From: Benzoatithermus flavus
GTDB taxonomy: Bacteria; Pseudomonadota; Alphaproteobacteria; Geminicoccales; Geminicoccaceae
DNA: 64,000 nt
Assembly: GCF_037908215.1 (NCBI RefSeq)
Contig: NZ_JBBLZC010000003.1
Span: forward strand, 200,785-264,784
Direction of reading: 5' to 3'
Shown here: one piece after another, positions 55,279 to 63,745 of the stretch
How the letters are laid out: every line of letters begins with the position of its first letter
Position numbering within the stretch: position 1 is the stretch's first letter
The notes under the pieces: model-generated
What the model was told of the DNA's origin: nothing
What the model saw: the letters and a program-made list of their open reading frames with translations, nothing else
Databases searched by the model: none
Made by a program: the position numbers and the translations under genes

Positions 55279-55343
55279 GGTGTCAGCGCAGGGTCTCGAG
55301 TCGTGAAAGATGGCTGGTGAGGTAAGGACTTGCGGCGAAGCGG

Positions 55344-55940
55344 TCAAGCGACCCGCTGGCGCGAGCGCAAGGCCGCGTCCAGGGTGCCCTCGTCGAGATA
55401 GGTGAGCTCGCCGCCGATCGGCACGCCGTGGCCGAGCCGGCTCACCGTGCAGCCCAGAGGCCTGAGCCGCTCGGCGAGATAGTGGCTCGTGGTCTGGCCG
55501 TCGACCGTAGCACCCAGCGCCAGGATGACCTCGCGCACCTCGTCCTCGCGGACGCGCCCGAGCAGGCGGTCGACGCCGAGCTCGTCGGGGCCGATGCCGT
55601 CGAGCGCCCGCAGCGTGCCGCCCAGCACCTGGTAGCGGCCCTTGAAGATGCCGGCGCGCTCCATCGCCCACAGATCCTCGACCTCCGCCACCACGCAGAG
55701 CGTGCGTGCATCGCGCTGCGGGTCGCGGCACACGCCGCAGGGATCGGTGCTGTCGAGATTGCCGCACCGGCTGCAGGGATGCACGGCTTCCGCGCAGGCA
55801 CGCAGGGCGTCGGCGAGCGGCAGCATCAGCGTGTCGCGGCGCTTCAGCATCGCGAGTGCTGCCCGCTGGGCCGAGCGCGGGCCCAGGCCCGGCAGCCGGC
55901 TCAGGAGGCGGACGAGGCGGTCGATCTCGACGGCGGCCAT
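55344..55940 (-). CDS. recR: Recombination mediator RecR
   Basis: A 198-residue RecR: N-terminal helix-hairpin-helix (RLVRLLSRLPGLGPRSAQRA), zinc finger CSRCGNLDSTDPCGVC, and a Toprim domain (LCVVAEVEDLWAMERAGIFK, ending in TVSRLGHGVPIGGELTYLDE). It helps RecF/RecO load RecA. The ATG overlaps the ybaB stop by one base, keeping the widespread dnaX-ybaB-recR order. Confidence 0.97.
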   Translation of the reverse strand: MAAVEIDRLVRLLSRLPGLGPRSAQRAALAMLKRRDTLMLPLADALRACAEAVHPCSRCGNLDSTDPCGVCRDPQRDARTLCVVAEVEDLWAMERAGIFKGRYQVLGGTLRALDGIGPDELGVDRLLGRVREDEVREVILALGATVDGQTTSHYLAERLRPLGCTVSRLGHGVPIGGELTYLDEGTLDAALRSRQRVA

Positions 55941-56263
55941 CAGAACGGCAGCTTGAAGCCCGGCGGCAGAGGCAGCCCGCCGGTGAGCTTGCCCATCTCG
56001 GCCTGGAGATGGGCGTCGATCTTGGACTTGGCGTCGTTGCAGGCGGCGACGATCAGATCCTCGAGCACCTCCACCTCGTTGGGATCGACGAGGGAGGGAT
56101 CGATCTTCACCTTGCGCATCTCGCCCTTGCCGTTGAGCGTGACGCTGACGAGGCCGCCGCCGGCCAAGCCGGTCATCTCGCTCTCGGCGAGCTTCTGCTG
56201 CATCTCGGCCATCCGCGCCTGCAGCTTCTGCGCCTCCTTGAGCATGTTGCCGAGATTTTTCAT
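55940..56263 (-). CDS. YbaB/EbfC nucleoid-associated protein
   Basis: A 107-residue DNA-binding protein (MKNLGNMLKEAQKLQARMAE, then GGGLVSVTLNGKGEMRKVKI, EVLEDLIVAACNDAKSKID). It forms tweezer-like dimers on DNA. It sits between dnaX (45 nt upstream) and recR (1-nt overlap) as in most bacteria. A Met-rich N-terminal coiled coil spans residues 1-30. Confidence 0.96.
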   Translation of the reverse strand: MKNLGNMLKEAQKLQARMAEMQQKLAESEMTGLAGGGLVSVTLNGKGEMRKVKIDPSLVDPNEVEVLEDLIVAACNDAKSKIDAHLQAEMGKLTGGLPLPPGFKLPF

Positions 56264-56308
56264 GGCTCTCCCAATTCCTTCCTGGCGAGGGTCGCGAAGC
56301 TTTGGGCC

Positions 56309-58003
56309 CTAGCCGCTCTTCGGGCGGATGTCGACGATCTCGGCACCCGGAAACGCCGAGAGGATCTGCTGTAGATCGGGATCCTGCCGCACTTCCGCCA
56401 GCCTCGCCTCCTTGGTCGCGGCCGCCTGCTGCGCGAGCGTGGGTTCGCCCGTGGCGCTCCCGAGTACTACCATCCAGCGCCGGCCCGTGAGCTTGGCGAG
56501 CGCCTCGATCAGCCGGTTCACGATGTCGGCAGGAACGCCCGGCTCCAGGCGCAGCTCGAGACGGCCGGGCTCGAACCGGATCGGATGGGCGCTCTGGAAC
56601 AGCCAGGCGGCGAGCGGGGCCTCGCCATGGCTGCGTAGACGAGCGACGAGGTCGGCGAAGCTCCGGGGCTCGGCGGCGGGCATCGCGGGTCGCGGTGGCG
56701 TCGGCGGCTCCGGGCTCCTCGCCACGGCGGATGCCGAGCCCCGCCCGACCGATGTCGGCACCAGCGACGGGCGCGTCGGGGTGGGCTGCGGCCGCATTGC
56801 CGGCGCTGCCGCAGGCGCGCTGCCGAGGACGCCGCCATCGCGCAGGATGCGTGCGAGCTCGCCCGGCGGGGGCAGGTCGCTGACGCAGGCGAGCCGCAGG
56901 AGCAGCATCTCGGCCGCGGCCGCGGCATCGGGGGCGGTGCGGACCTCGTCGATGCCCTTGAGCAGCATCTGCCACGCCCGCGCCAGCACCGGCAGCGACA
57001 GTCCCTCGGCCATGACGCGTGCGCGTTCCGCCGCCTGGGCGGCGAGGCCCAGGCTCGAGGCGGCGTCGGGCTTCACCTTGAGCCGCGAGAGCCAGTGCGC
57101 GATCTCGAGCAGGTCCTGAACGACCGCCACGGGCTCGGCGCCCAGCGCATAGAGAGACTGGAAGCGGTCGAGCGCCTCGGCGGCCACGCCTCGCATCACG
57201 GCATCGAACAGATCGAGGAGCTGCAGCCGGTCGCCCAGGCCGAGCATGGCCTGAACCAGATCGGCCGCGACCGGACCTTCGCTCGTGGCGATCGCCTGAT
57301 CGAGCAGCGAGAGCGAATCGCGCACCGAACCCTCGGCGGCGCGGGCGATCAGCATCAGGGCATCCGGACTCGCCTCGATCCCTTCCTTCTCGCAGATCGC
57401 CGCGAGATGGCGCGCCAGCGTCTCGGCATCGACCCGGCGCAGCTCGAACCGCTGGCAGCGAGAGAGCACCGTGATCGGGACCTTCCTGATCTCGGTCGTG
57501 GCGAAGATGAACTTCGCATGCGGCGGCGGCTCCTCCACGCTCTTGAGAAGCGCGTTCCACGCCTTCTCCGAGAGCATGTGGACCTCGTCGAGGATATAGA
57601 TCTTGTAGCGTGAGGAGGTCGGGACGAAGCTGATCCCCTCGAGAAGGTCGAGCACGTCCTCCTTCTTGGTCTGCGAGGCCGCGTCCATCTCGATCACGTC
57701 GAGCGAGCGGTCCTCGTCGATCGCCCGGCAGCTCGGGCACACGCCGCAGGGCTCGGGCGTGGGTCCGCCCCGGCCGTCGGGGCCGGTGCAGTTCAGGCCG
57801 CGGGCGATGATCCGGGCGGTGGTCGTCTTGCCGATGCCGCGAATGCCGGAGAGCAGGAAGGCGTGCGCAACGCGACCCGAGGCGAAGGCGTTCCGCAGCG
57901 TGCGGACGAGCACGTCCTGACCGATCAGCGCCGAGAGCCGCGCGGGCCGGTAAGCGCGGGCGAGGACCCGGTAGGACGCGGGGCGCTGCAGGTGGGAATC
58001 CAT
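56309..58003 (-). CDS. dnaX: DNA polymerase III subunits gamma/tau
   Basis: A 564-residue clamp loader subunit. The Walker A is LSGIRGIGKTTTARIIARGL, followed by zinc-binding CGVCPSC and Walker B YILDEVHMLSEKAWNALLKS, with sensor-1 FATTEIRKVP. Residues beyond 370 form the tau region with a Pro/Ala-rich linker. No frameshift heptamer for making gamma was evident by eye. The SRP RNA gene lies upstream on the same strand. Confidence 0.96.
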   Translation of the reverse strand: MDSHLQRPASYRVLARAYRPARLSALIGQDVLVRTLRNAFASGRVAHAFLLSGIRGIGKTTTARIIARGLNCTGPDGRGGPTPEPCGVCPSCRAIDEDRSLDVIEMDAASQTKKEDVLDLLEGISFVPTSSRYKIYILDEVHMLSEKAWNALLKSVEEPPPHAKFIFATTEIRKVPITVLSRCQRFELRRVDAETLARHLAAICEKEGIEASPDALMLIARAAEGSVRDSLSLLDQAIATSEGPVAADLVQAMLGLGDRLQLLDLFDAVMRGVAAEALDRFQSLYALGAEPVAVVQDLLEIAHWLSRLKVKPDAASSLGLAAQAAERARVMAEGLSLPVLARAWQMLLKGIDEVRTAPDAAAAAEMLLLRLACVSDLPPPGELARILRDGGVLGSAPAAAPAMRPQPTPTRPSLVPTSVGRGSASAVARSPEPPTPPRPAMPAAEPRSFADLVARLRSHGEAPLAAWLFQSAHPIRFEPGRLELRLEPGVPADIVNRLIEALAKLTGRRWMVVLGSATGEPTLAQQAAATKEARLAEVRQDPDLQQILSAFPGAEIVDIRPKSG

Positions 58004-58022
58004 CGGGATCGGTGGGCACGAA

Positions 58023-58122
58023 GCGGAAGACTGGACGACGACCCGACGCGAAGCTCGTTACGGCTGCTTCCTTCCGGACCTGACCGGTTTGGCGAGAGCG
58101 CCGTCCGCCGCCAGCCTTCCGC
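58023..58122 (-). ncRNA. ffs: Small signal recognition particle RNA (4.5S-type)
   Basis: The minus strand contains the universal SRP domain IV loop core GTCAGGTCCGGAAGGAAGCA (58066-58085), flanked by CTCGCCAAACCG and GCCGTAACGAG. The RNA ends pair: GCGGAAGGCTGG with CCAGTCTTCCGC, one G-U pair in twelve, followed by further paired bases, giving a hairpin of about 100 nt. It binds Ffh to target membrane proteins. It lies just upstream of dnaX, as in other alphaproteobacteria. Ends are set from the pairing. Confidence 0.9.
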
Positions 58123-58126
58123 CCCC

Positions 58127-58155
58127 TATATCGGGGTTCCGGGAGAAATGCGCAA
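58127..58155 (-). promoter_or_regulatory. Possible ffs promoter
   Basis: Minus-strand TTGCGC (58155-58150) and GATATA (58132-58127) are 17 nt apart. A start about 6 nt downstream would coincide with the predicted RNA 5-prime end near 58122. Confidence 0.4.
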
Positions 58156-58225
58156 GAGTGCGCGAGGCGGCCCGCTGCGCTATCTCGTGGGTCGTCCCGC
58201 GATCTTGTCCCGCCGGGGAGCCTGC

Positions 58226-59122
58226 ATGCCCTTCGTCCCTGCCGCCTCGCCCCAGGTCTACGTGAATCCCGGCCTCGACCGCGCGGCCCATCGCCGCCGC
58301 GATGCCGCCTGGCTCGACGCGCGCCGTCGGGACCCTGGAACACGGGTCGTGTTCCTGTCCGATCTCAAGGTCGCGATCATCGGCCCCGAGGAAGCTCCCT
58401 ATGCCTATGCCCCGAGCCTGGGCGAGCTCGGGGAGAGCCTGCCCGAGGAGGCCGTGTTCCTGGGCGAGCGCGAAGGTGCCGCCTGGTTCGCGCTCGATCT
58501 CGGCGATCGCCCGCCGCCGGCGGGGCGGCCGATGGAGCTTCGTGCCGTGAGCCTGCTCCTGCCGGCGGGCGAGGCCGCCATGCTGGCCGAAGCGCGTGCA
58601 CTCGGCCATTGGCACCGCAGCCACCGCCATTGCGGCTGGTGCGGGACCGCGACCCTCGCCGTCCAGGGCGGCCATGCGCGCCGCTGCCCCGGTTGCGGCC
58701 GCGAGCATTTTCCCCGCACCGATCCGGCGGTGATCGTCCTCGTCACCCATGGCGAGCAGTGCCTGCTGGCGCGCTCGCCGCGCTTTCCGCCCGGCATGTA
58801 CTCCACGCTCGCGGGCTTCGTGGAGCCCGGCGAGTCGCTCGAGCAGACGCTCGCCCGCGAGGTGCTGGAGGAGGTCGGGGTCGAGATCGAGAGTGCCATC
58901 TATCGCGGCTCGCAGCCCTGGCCGTTCCCGCAGTCCCTGATGCTGGGCTTTCGCGCGCAGGCGCGCTCGACCCGGCTCGTGCCCGATCCCGAGGAGATCG
59001 AGGACGCGCGCTGGCTCGGGCGGGCCGAACTTCTGGACGAGCCGAACCGCCCCGTCCGGCTGCCGAGCCCCGACAGCATCGCCCGCTTCCTGATCGAGGA
59101 GTGGCTCGCCGAGGTGGTCTGA
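58226..59122 (+). CDS. nudC: NADH pyrophosphatase / NAD-RNA decapping hydrolase
   Basis: A 298-residue NudC: zinc ribbon CGWCGTATLAVQGGHARRCPGC, Nudix box GFVEPGESLEQTLAREVLEE, and the NADH-specific motif SQPWPFPQSLMLGF. It hydrolyses NAD(H) and removes NAD caps from RNA. A ribosome site (GGGGAG) lies 6 nt before ATG 58226. It is divergent from ffs-dnaX. Confidence 0.95.
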   Translation: MPFVPAASPQVYVNPGLDRAAHRRRDAAWLDARRRDPGTRVVFLSDLKVAIIGPEEAPYAYAPSLGELGESLPEEAVFLGEREGAAWFALDLGDRPPPAGRPMELRAVSLLLPAGEAAMLAEARALGHWHRSHRHCGWCGTATLAVQGGHARRCPGCGREHFPRTDPAVIVLVTHGEQCLLARSPRFPPGMYSTLAGFVEPGESLEQTLAREVLEEVGVEIESAIYRGSQPWPFPQSLMLGFRAQARSTRLVPDPEEIEDARWLGRAELLDEPNRPVRLPSPDSIARFLIEEWLAEVV

Positions 59123-59125
59123 TCC

Positions 59126-59566
59126 TCACGCCGGCTCGGACAGGGCGTCGGGGTCGGCAGCACCCTGCAGCCGCAGCGCCGCCGTGCGCGCGAAGCGGAG
59201 CAGGAGGGCCCGGCGGCGGCTCGCCGGCACGGTGCGCTCGCAGGCCGGCCGCAGCAGGCTCGCCGCGTAGCGGTCAGCCACGATCAGCCCCTCGGCGGGC
59301 GGCAGGATGTCGAGCGGGAAGCCGGGTGCCACCGCGAAATAGAACCGGTCGGCGTAAGCGAGATAGTCCGTCCATTTCTGGTCGCTCAGGAAGTCCGCGC
59401 GCGAGGACTTGACCTCGACCGCGACGAAGCGACCGTCCGGCCCGAGCGCCATCAGATCGACCCTCCGGCCGGTGGCGAGCGTGAACTCGGGCAGCGAGGT
59501 CAGCCCGAGATCGAGCAGCAGGCGCTGGGTGCCGCGCAGAATGTCGGCGGCGACGAGGGAAGGCAT
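59126..59566 (-). CDS. mmcB: MmcB-family DNA repair protein
   Basis: A 146-residue protein with a restriction-like nuclease fold: RRVDLMALGPDGRFVAVEVK followed by SSRADFLSDQKWTDYLAYAD, giving Asp, Glu and Lys of a PD-(D/E)XK-like site. MmcB in Caulobacter is an SOS-regulated repair factor. No clear LexA box was seen upstream. The ATG at 59566 begins the conserved region MPSLVAADILRGTQRLLLDL. Confidence 0.85.
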   Translation of the reverse strand: MPSLVAADILRGTQRLLLDLGLTSLPEFTLATGRRVDLMALGPDGRFVAVEVKSSRADFLSDQKWTDYLAYADRFYFAVAPGFPLDILPPAEGLIVADRYAASLLRPACERTVPASRRRALLLRFARTAALRLQGAADPDALSEPA

Positions 59567-59998
59567 GGCGAAGGACCGTCCGGCGTGATCGGGTTCATCG
59601 TTCCTTAACGGCGCGGGCCTCATGTTGCCAAGGTGTTCCAGAGGCGACGGAGCGACCGTGTGGAGCTGGATCCGGTCTCGGCGCGAGCAATGGCGGCATC
59701 GGGCCCGAGCGGGAAGGGAAGAGCCGCCGGAAGCATGGCACCCCGCCGTCGGCCGCGGGACCGGCTGCGGTGCGTGGCGCGGAAAGCTCGCCTCCGGCCA
59801 TCCCCAGCCGCCCGAGCCCGCTCCACGCGGACCGGCAGCACGTCGCCGCTCGCGCGATCGACAGGTCTCCAACAGCTTGCCCCAGGAACGATCCCCCGAT
59901 TCACCCACAGGCGTGGCGCGAGCACGCCTGCAACGCCCGCGCAGCCGTGCTAGAGGAGGTCACTCCCGTTTCCTGCACCATCGAGGAGTCTCGCGCCC
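59567..59998. other. Gene-free region upstream of dnaB
   Basis: A 432-bp stretch between the divergent mmcB and dnaB genes with no supported coding sequence. Several short open frames on both strands are Arg/Pro/Ala-rich and look like products of high GC. It probably holds both promoters; a TTGGCA and TTAAGG pair about 60-80 nt before mmcB is a weak candidate. No structured RNA was recognised. Confidence 0.5.
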
Positions 59999-61486
59999 GT
60001 GGCGCCCGACGAAGCCGCCGTCTTTCGCGTCCAGCCGCACAACATCGAGGCCGAGCAGTCCCTCCTGGGCGCCATCCTCGTCAACAACGAGGCCTACCAT
60101 CGCGTGGCCGAGTTCCTGCGGCCCGAGCATTTCTTCGAGCCCGTGCACCAGCGGATCTTCGAACGCTGCGCCGAGCGGATCGCGCGCGGGCAGCTCGCGG
60201 ACCCGGTCACCCTCAAGCTCCTGTTCGAGGAGGACGAGGCGCTGCGTGAGCTCGACGGCTCGAAATATCTGCGGGATCTAGCGCACGCCGCCGAGACCAT
60301 CATCAACGCGGTCGAGTACGGCCACATCATCCACGATCTGGCGCTCAAGCGCGGCCTGATCGCGGTCGGCGAGGAGGTCGTCAACCGGGCCTTCGATCGG
60401 ACCGCGTCGGAGACGGGCCGCGAGCAGATCGAGCTCGCCGAGCGGGCGCTCTTCGCGCTGGCGCAGGAGGGCGAGGCCAGGGGCGAGTTCCGGCCGTTCC
60501 CGCAGGTGCTGACGGCCGCGGTCAAGCATATCGAGAGTGCCTGGCACAAGGTGGGCAAGGTTTCGGGCGTGCCGACCGACCTCACCGGCCTCGACGAGAA
60601 GCTGGGCGGCCTGCAGCCTTCCGATCTCATCATCCTGGCCGGACGGCCCAGCATGGGCAAGACGGCGCTCGCCGTGACGATCGCCGCCAACGCCGCGGCC
60701 CAGCCCAACGTCCACGCCGAGCAGGAGAACACCAAGCACCGCAACTACGTCGTCGGCGTGTTCTCGCTCGAGATGTCGGCCGAGCAGCTCGCGACCCGCC
60801 TGCTCTCCGGCAAGGCGCGGATCGAATCGGACCGGCTCCGGCGCGGCGACATCAGCGAGGAGGAGTGGCCCTTGCTCGTCCAGGCGAGCCAGGAGCTCGG
60901 CACGATGCCGCTCTTCATCGACGACACGCCGGCACTTTCGATCGCGGCCCTGCGCACCCGCGCCCGGCGCCTCAAGCGCACGCAGGGCCTGCATCTCGTC
61001 GTGGTCGACTATCTCCAGCTCCTGCGCGGCACCTCGGTGCAGAGCCAGGGTAACCGGGTGCAGGAGATCACCGAGATCACCCAGGGGCTCAAGGCCATGG
61101 CCAAGGAGCTCAACGTGCCGGTGCTCGCCCTCTCGCAGCTCTCGCGTGCGGTCGAGACGCGCGAGGACAAGCGGCCCATGCTCTCGGACCTGCGCGAATC
61201 GGGGTCGATCGAGCAGGACGCCGACGTGGTCATGTTCGTGTTCCGCGAGGAATATTATCTCTCGCGTGCGATACCGACTCAGCGCGAGGGCGAGAGCAAG
61301 GAGAAGTTCGACCTGCGTTACGAGGAATGGCGGCGCCGGCTCGAAGCGATCCACAACAAGGCCGAGGTGATCATCGCCAAGCAGCGGCACGGGCCGATCG
61401 GCTCCATCCAGCTCCAGTTCGACGCGAACTTCGGCCGCTTCAACAATCTGGAGCTGGGCCAATACCCGGATCACTATTATGGTTGA
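59999..61486 (+). CDS. dnaB: Replicative DNA helicase
   Basis: A 495-residue DnaB. The N-terminal domain (PHNIEAEQSLLGAILVNNEA) and the RecA-like helicase domain with Walker A (LAGRPSMGKTALAVTIAANA), Walker B (LVVVDYLQLLRG) and the motifs LSQLSRAVETREDKRPMLSD and LRESGSIEQDADVV are complete. The start is GTG 59999, with GAGGAG upstream. No intein is visible. Confidence 0.96.
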   Translation: MAPDEAAVFRVQPHNIEAEQSLLGAILVNNEAYHRVAEFLRPEHFFEPVHQRIFERCAERIARGQLADPVTLKLLFEEDEALRELDGSKYLRDLAHAAETIINAVEYGHIIHDLALKRGLIAVGEEVVNRAFDRTASETGREQIELAERALFALAQEGEARGEFRPFPQVLTAAVKHIESAWHKVGKVSGVPTDLTGLDEKLGGLQPSDLIILAGRPSMGKTALAVTIAANAAAQPNVHAEQENTKHRNYVVGVFSLEMSAEQLATRLLSGKARIESDRLRRGDISEEEWPLLVQASQELGTMPLFIDDTPALSIAALRTRARRLKRTQGLHLVVVDYLQLLRGTSVQSQGNRVQEITEITQGLKAMAKELNVPVLALSQLSRAVETREDKRPMLSDLRESGSIEQDADVVMFVFREEYYLSRAIPTQREGESKEKFDLRYEEWRRRLEAIHNKAEVIIAKQRHGPIGSIQLQFDANFGRFNNLELGQYPDHYYG

Positions 61487-61575
61487 GCCCCGCGGTGTGC
61501 GAGGTTGACGTGAGCGGGGCCGTCGGCTACGGCGGCTCGCATGTCCACGGTCCTTCGCCCTCAGAGACCTCCGGC

Positions 61576-62349
61576 ATGAACCCGCTCGCCGCCATCGGCC
61601 ATGTCGTGCTCGTCCTGTGCGAGACGGTGGGCGAGTTCGTCCTGTTCGCCGTGCAGGCAATCGCGGGCGGTCTGCGCGGACCGTTCTATCCGCGCCAGAT
61701 GCTGCGGCAGATGCTCGAGATCGGCTACTACTCGCTGCCGGTCGTGGGCCTCACCGCGATCTTCACCGGCATGGTGCTGGCGCTGCAGAGCTATACCGGC
61801 TTCTCCCGCTTCGAGGCCGGCAATGCCATCCCGACGATCGTCGTCCTGTCGATGACGCGAGAGCTCGGGCCGGTCCTGGCCGGCCTCATGGTCGCGGGCC
61901 GGGTGGGCGCCGCCATGGCGGCCGAGCTCGGCACGATGCGCGTCACCGAGCAGATCGACGCGCTCACGACGCTCTCGACCGATCCCTTGCGCTATCTCGT
62001 GTTTCCGCGGCTTCTGGCCGGGCTTCTGATGCTGCCGCTTCTCGTCCTCGTCGCCGACATCATCGGCGTCATGGGCGGCTATCTCGTCAGCACCTACAAG
62101 CTCGGCTTCGGGCCGGTCGAGTACATCAACCGCACGTTGCAGTATCTCGAGACGCAGGACGTGGTCTCGGGACTGGTGAAGGCGGCCGTGTTCGGCTTCA
62201 TCGTGGCGCTCATGGGCTGCTTTCAGGGCTACCACTCCAAGGGAGGGGCGCAAGGTGTGGGTGCCGCCACGACCAAAGCCGTGGTCTCGGCTTCGATCCT
62301 GATCCTGACCGCCAACTACGTCGTCACCGAGCTGTTCTTCAGCCGCTAG
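61576..62349 (+). CDS. mlaE: MlaE-type lipid ABC transporter permease
   Basis: A 257-residue permease of the MlaE/YrbE family with five to six membrane segments and the conserved GPVLAGLMVAGRVGAAMAAE and GTMRVTEQIDALTTLSTDPL coupling region. It works with the ATPase encoded 10 nt downstream to move phospholipids between inner and outer membrane, or other lipids. ATG 61576 matches the family start; the open frame upstream overlaps dnaB and is not conserved. Confidence 0.93.
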   Translation: MNPLAAIGHVVLVLCETVGEFVLFAVQAIAGGLRGPFYPRQMLRQMLEIGYYSLPVVGLTAIFTGMVLALQSYTGFSRFEAGNAIPTIVVLSMTRELGPVLAGLMVAGRVGAAMAAELGTMRVTEQIDALTTLSTDPLRYLVFPRLLAGLLMLPLLVLVADIIGVMGGYLVSTYKLGFGPVEYINRTLQYLETQDVVSGLVKAAVFGFIVALMGCFQGYHSKGGAQGVGAATTKAVVSASILILTANYVVTELFFSR

Positions 62350-62359
62350 GCAGACCATC

Positions 62360-63160
62360 TTGACCCCGGATACCAGCGCTCCTTCGAGCCCCAAGATCGT
62401 CATCCGCGGCCTCACCAAGAGCTTCGGCTCCAAGAAGGTGCTGCAAGGGCTCGATCTCGACGTGCCGGCGGGCCGCTCGCTCGTCGTCATCGGCGGCTCG
62501 GGCACCGGCAAGTCGGTGCTGATCAAGTGCATCCTCGGCCTGCTCACGGCCGACAGCGGCTCGATCAAGGTCGACGGGATCGAGGTCGTGGGAGCCAGCC
62601 GCGAGACCATGGATGCCTTGCGCACCAAGTTCGGCATGCTGTTCCAGGGGGCGGCTCTCTTCGACAGCCTGCCGGTCTGGGAGAACGTGGCCTTCGGCCT
62701 CCTCGCCACCCGGCGGATCGACCGTCGGGAAGCCAGAGAGCGGGCCGTGCGCACGCTCGCCATGGTGGGCCTCGGCCCCGAGGTCGCGGACCTGATGCCG
62801 GCCGAGCTCTCGGGCGGCATGCAAAAGCGCGTGGGCCTCGCCCGCGCCATTGCGCACGAGCCCGAGATCCTGTTCTTCGACGAGCCCACGACCGGGCTCG
62901 ACCCGATCATGGCCGACGTGATCAACGACCTCATCGTCCGCTGCGTGCGGCAGCTCGGCGCCACGGCGCTTTCGATCACCCACGACATGCAGAGCGTGCG
63001 CAAGATCGCCGACCGGGTCGCCATGCTCCACGGCGGCAGGATCGTCTGGGAGGGGCCGGTCGAGCAGATCGACGACAGCGGCAACCCGTTCGTCGATCAG
63101 TTCATCCACGGCCGCGCCGAGGGCCCGATCCGGGTAGGGGAGGGAAGCATCCAGAGCTGA
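62360..63160 (+). CDS. mlaF: MlaF-type ABC transporter ATP-binding protein
   Basis: A 266-residue ATPase with Walker A (VIGGSGTGKSVLIKCILGLL), the ABC signature ELSGGMQKRVGLARAIAHEP, Walker B EILFFDEPTTGLDP and switch His in SITHDMQSVR. The GMLFQGAALFDSLPVWENV region is typical of MlaF. The start is TTG 62360. No mlaD gene follows; the sequence after its stop is insertion-sequence debris. Confidence 0.94.
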   Translation: MTPDTSAPSSPKIVIRGLTKSFGSKKVLQGLDLDVPAGRSLVVIGGSGTGKSVLIKCILGLLTADSGSIKVDGIEVVGASRETMDALRTKFGMLFQGAALFDSLPVWENVAFGLLATRRIDRREARERAVRTLAMVGLGPEVADLMPAELSGGMQKRVGLARAIAHEPEILFFDEPTTGLDPIMADVINDLIVRCVRQLGATALSITHDMQSVRKIADRVAMLHGGRIVWEGPVEQIDDSGNPFVDQFIHGRAEGPIRVGEGSIQS

Positions 63161-63414
63161 GTCAAGGCCAACACCCGATGGCGTGGTCATCGGAGAAATT
63201 CGTTTCCTGAACATCTGCCTCACGCATCCGCGAGGACGATCCGCTAGGGCTGCGGCGCAGCACGAGTGGCAGGCCCAGACGAGACGCTCGTCCATGCCGT
63301 CGCGGTGAAAGCGTTGGGCGAAGCGTCAGGCGAAGCTGGAGCGGTCTCGATGTTGCCCAGGCCGGCTTCTCGACCCGAACCGCGCCGCCAGCTCCGCGGC
63401 CGTCATTCATGGCG

Positions 63415-63525
63415 GAACTTGACGCACACGCCCCCGCGCCGGCGCGAGCGGCTGCTCGACCACGCCACCGCCCACATCCGCTGCCTACAGAAGGCGCGGA
63501 TGCAGATGGCGACAGCATCCGGCGG
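63415..63525 (+). pseudogene. Possible IS110-family transposase fragment
   Basis: The plus-strand frame RRRERLLDHATAHIRCLQKA followed by RMQM resembles the central segment of IS110 transposases (typically RERLLxxAxxHIQHMQKALxQMN). Similarity stops within about 40 residues. Both ends are undefined. Confidence 0.45.
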
Positions 63526-63640
63526 TCACGTCCGTCGAGGTGGTGGCGATTCGGGCTGGGTCTGCGGGGGCCGTCGGTCGGGTGGCCCGGGGTGGAACTT
63601 CCGGGGCGTGGGGCTGTACCTTCGCCCGCGGCGCCGGCCC

Positions 63641-63745
63641 GGCCATCGCCTCGACCGGCATGGAGCGCTGCTGGCGCTGCCAGGCGTCGTCGGCCGCCAA
63701 CGGCATGGCACCGAGCAGGCGCAAAATGGCCTGCTCGGAAGGGAG
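63641..63745 (-). pseudogene. Possible IS256-family transposase C-terminal fragment
   Basis: The minus-strand frame LPSEQAILRLLGAMPLAADD followed by AWQRQQRSMPVEAMA resembles the last segment of IS256 transposases (RLVGALLLEQNDEW..QRRYM.LE). The rest of the transposase is not recognisable around it. Confidence 0.5.

Noticed and set aside
59620..59925. 101-residue minus-strand frame upstream of dnaB
   Set aside because: No motifs, Arg/Ala/Gly-rich, and competing frames on the opposite strand look equally random.
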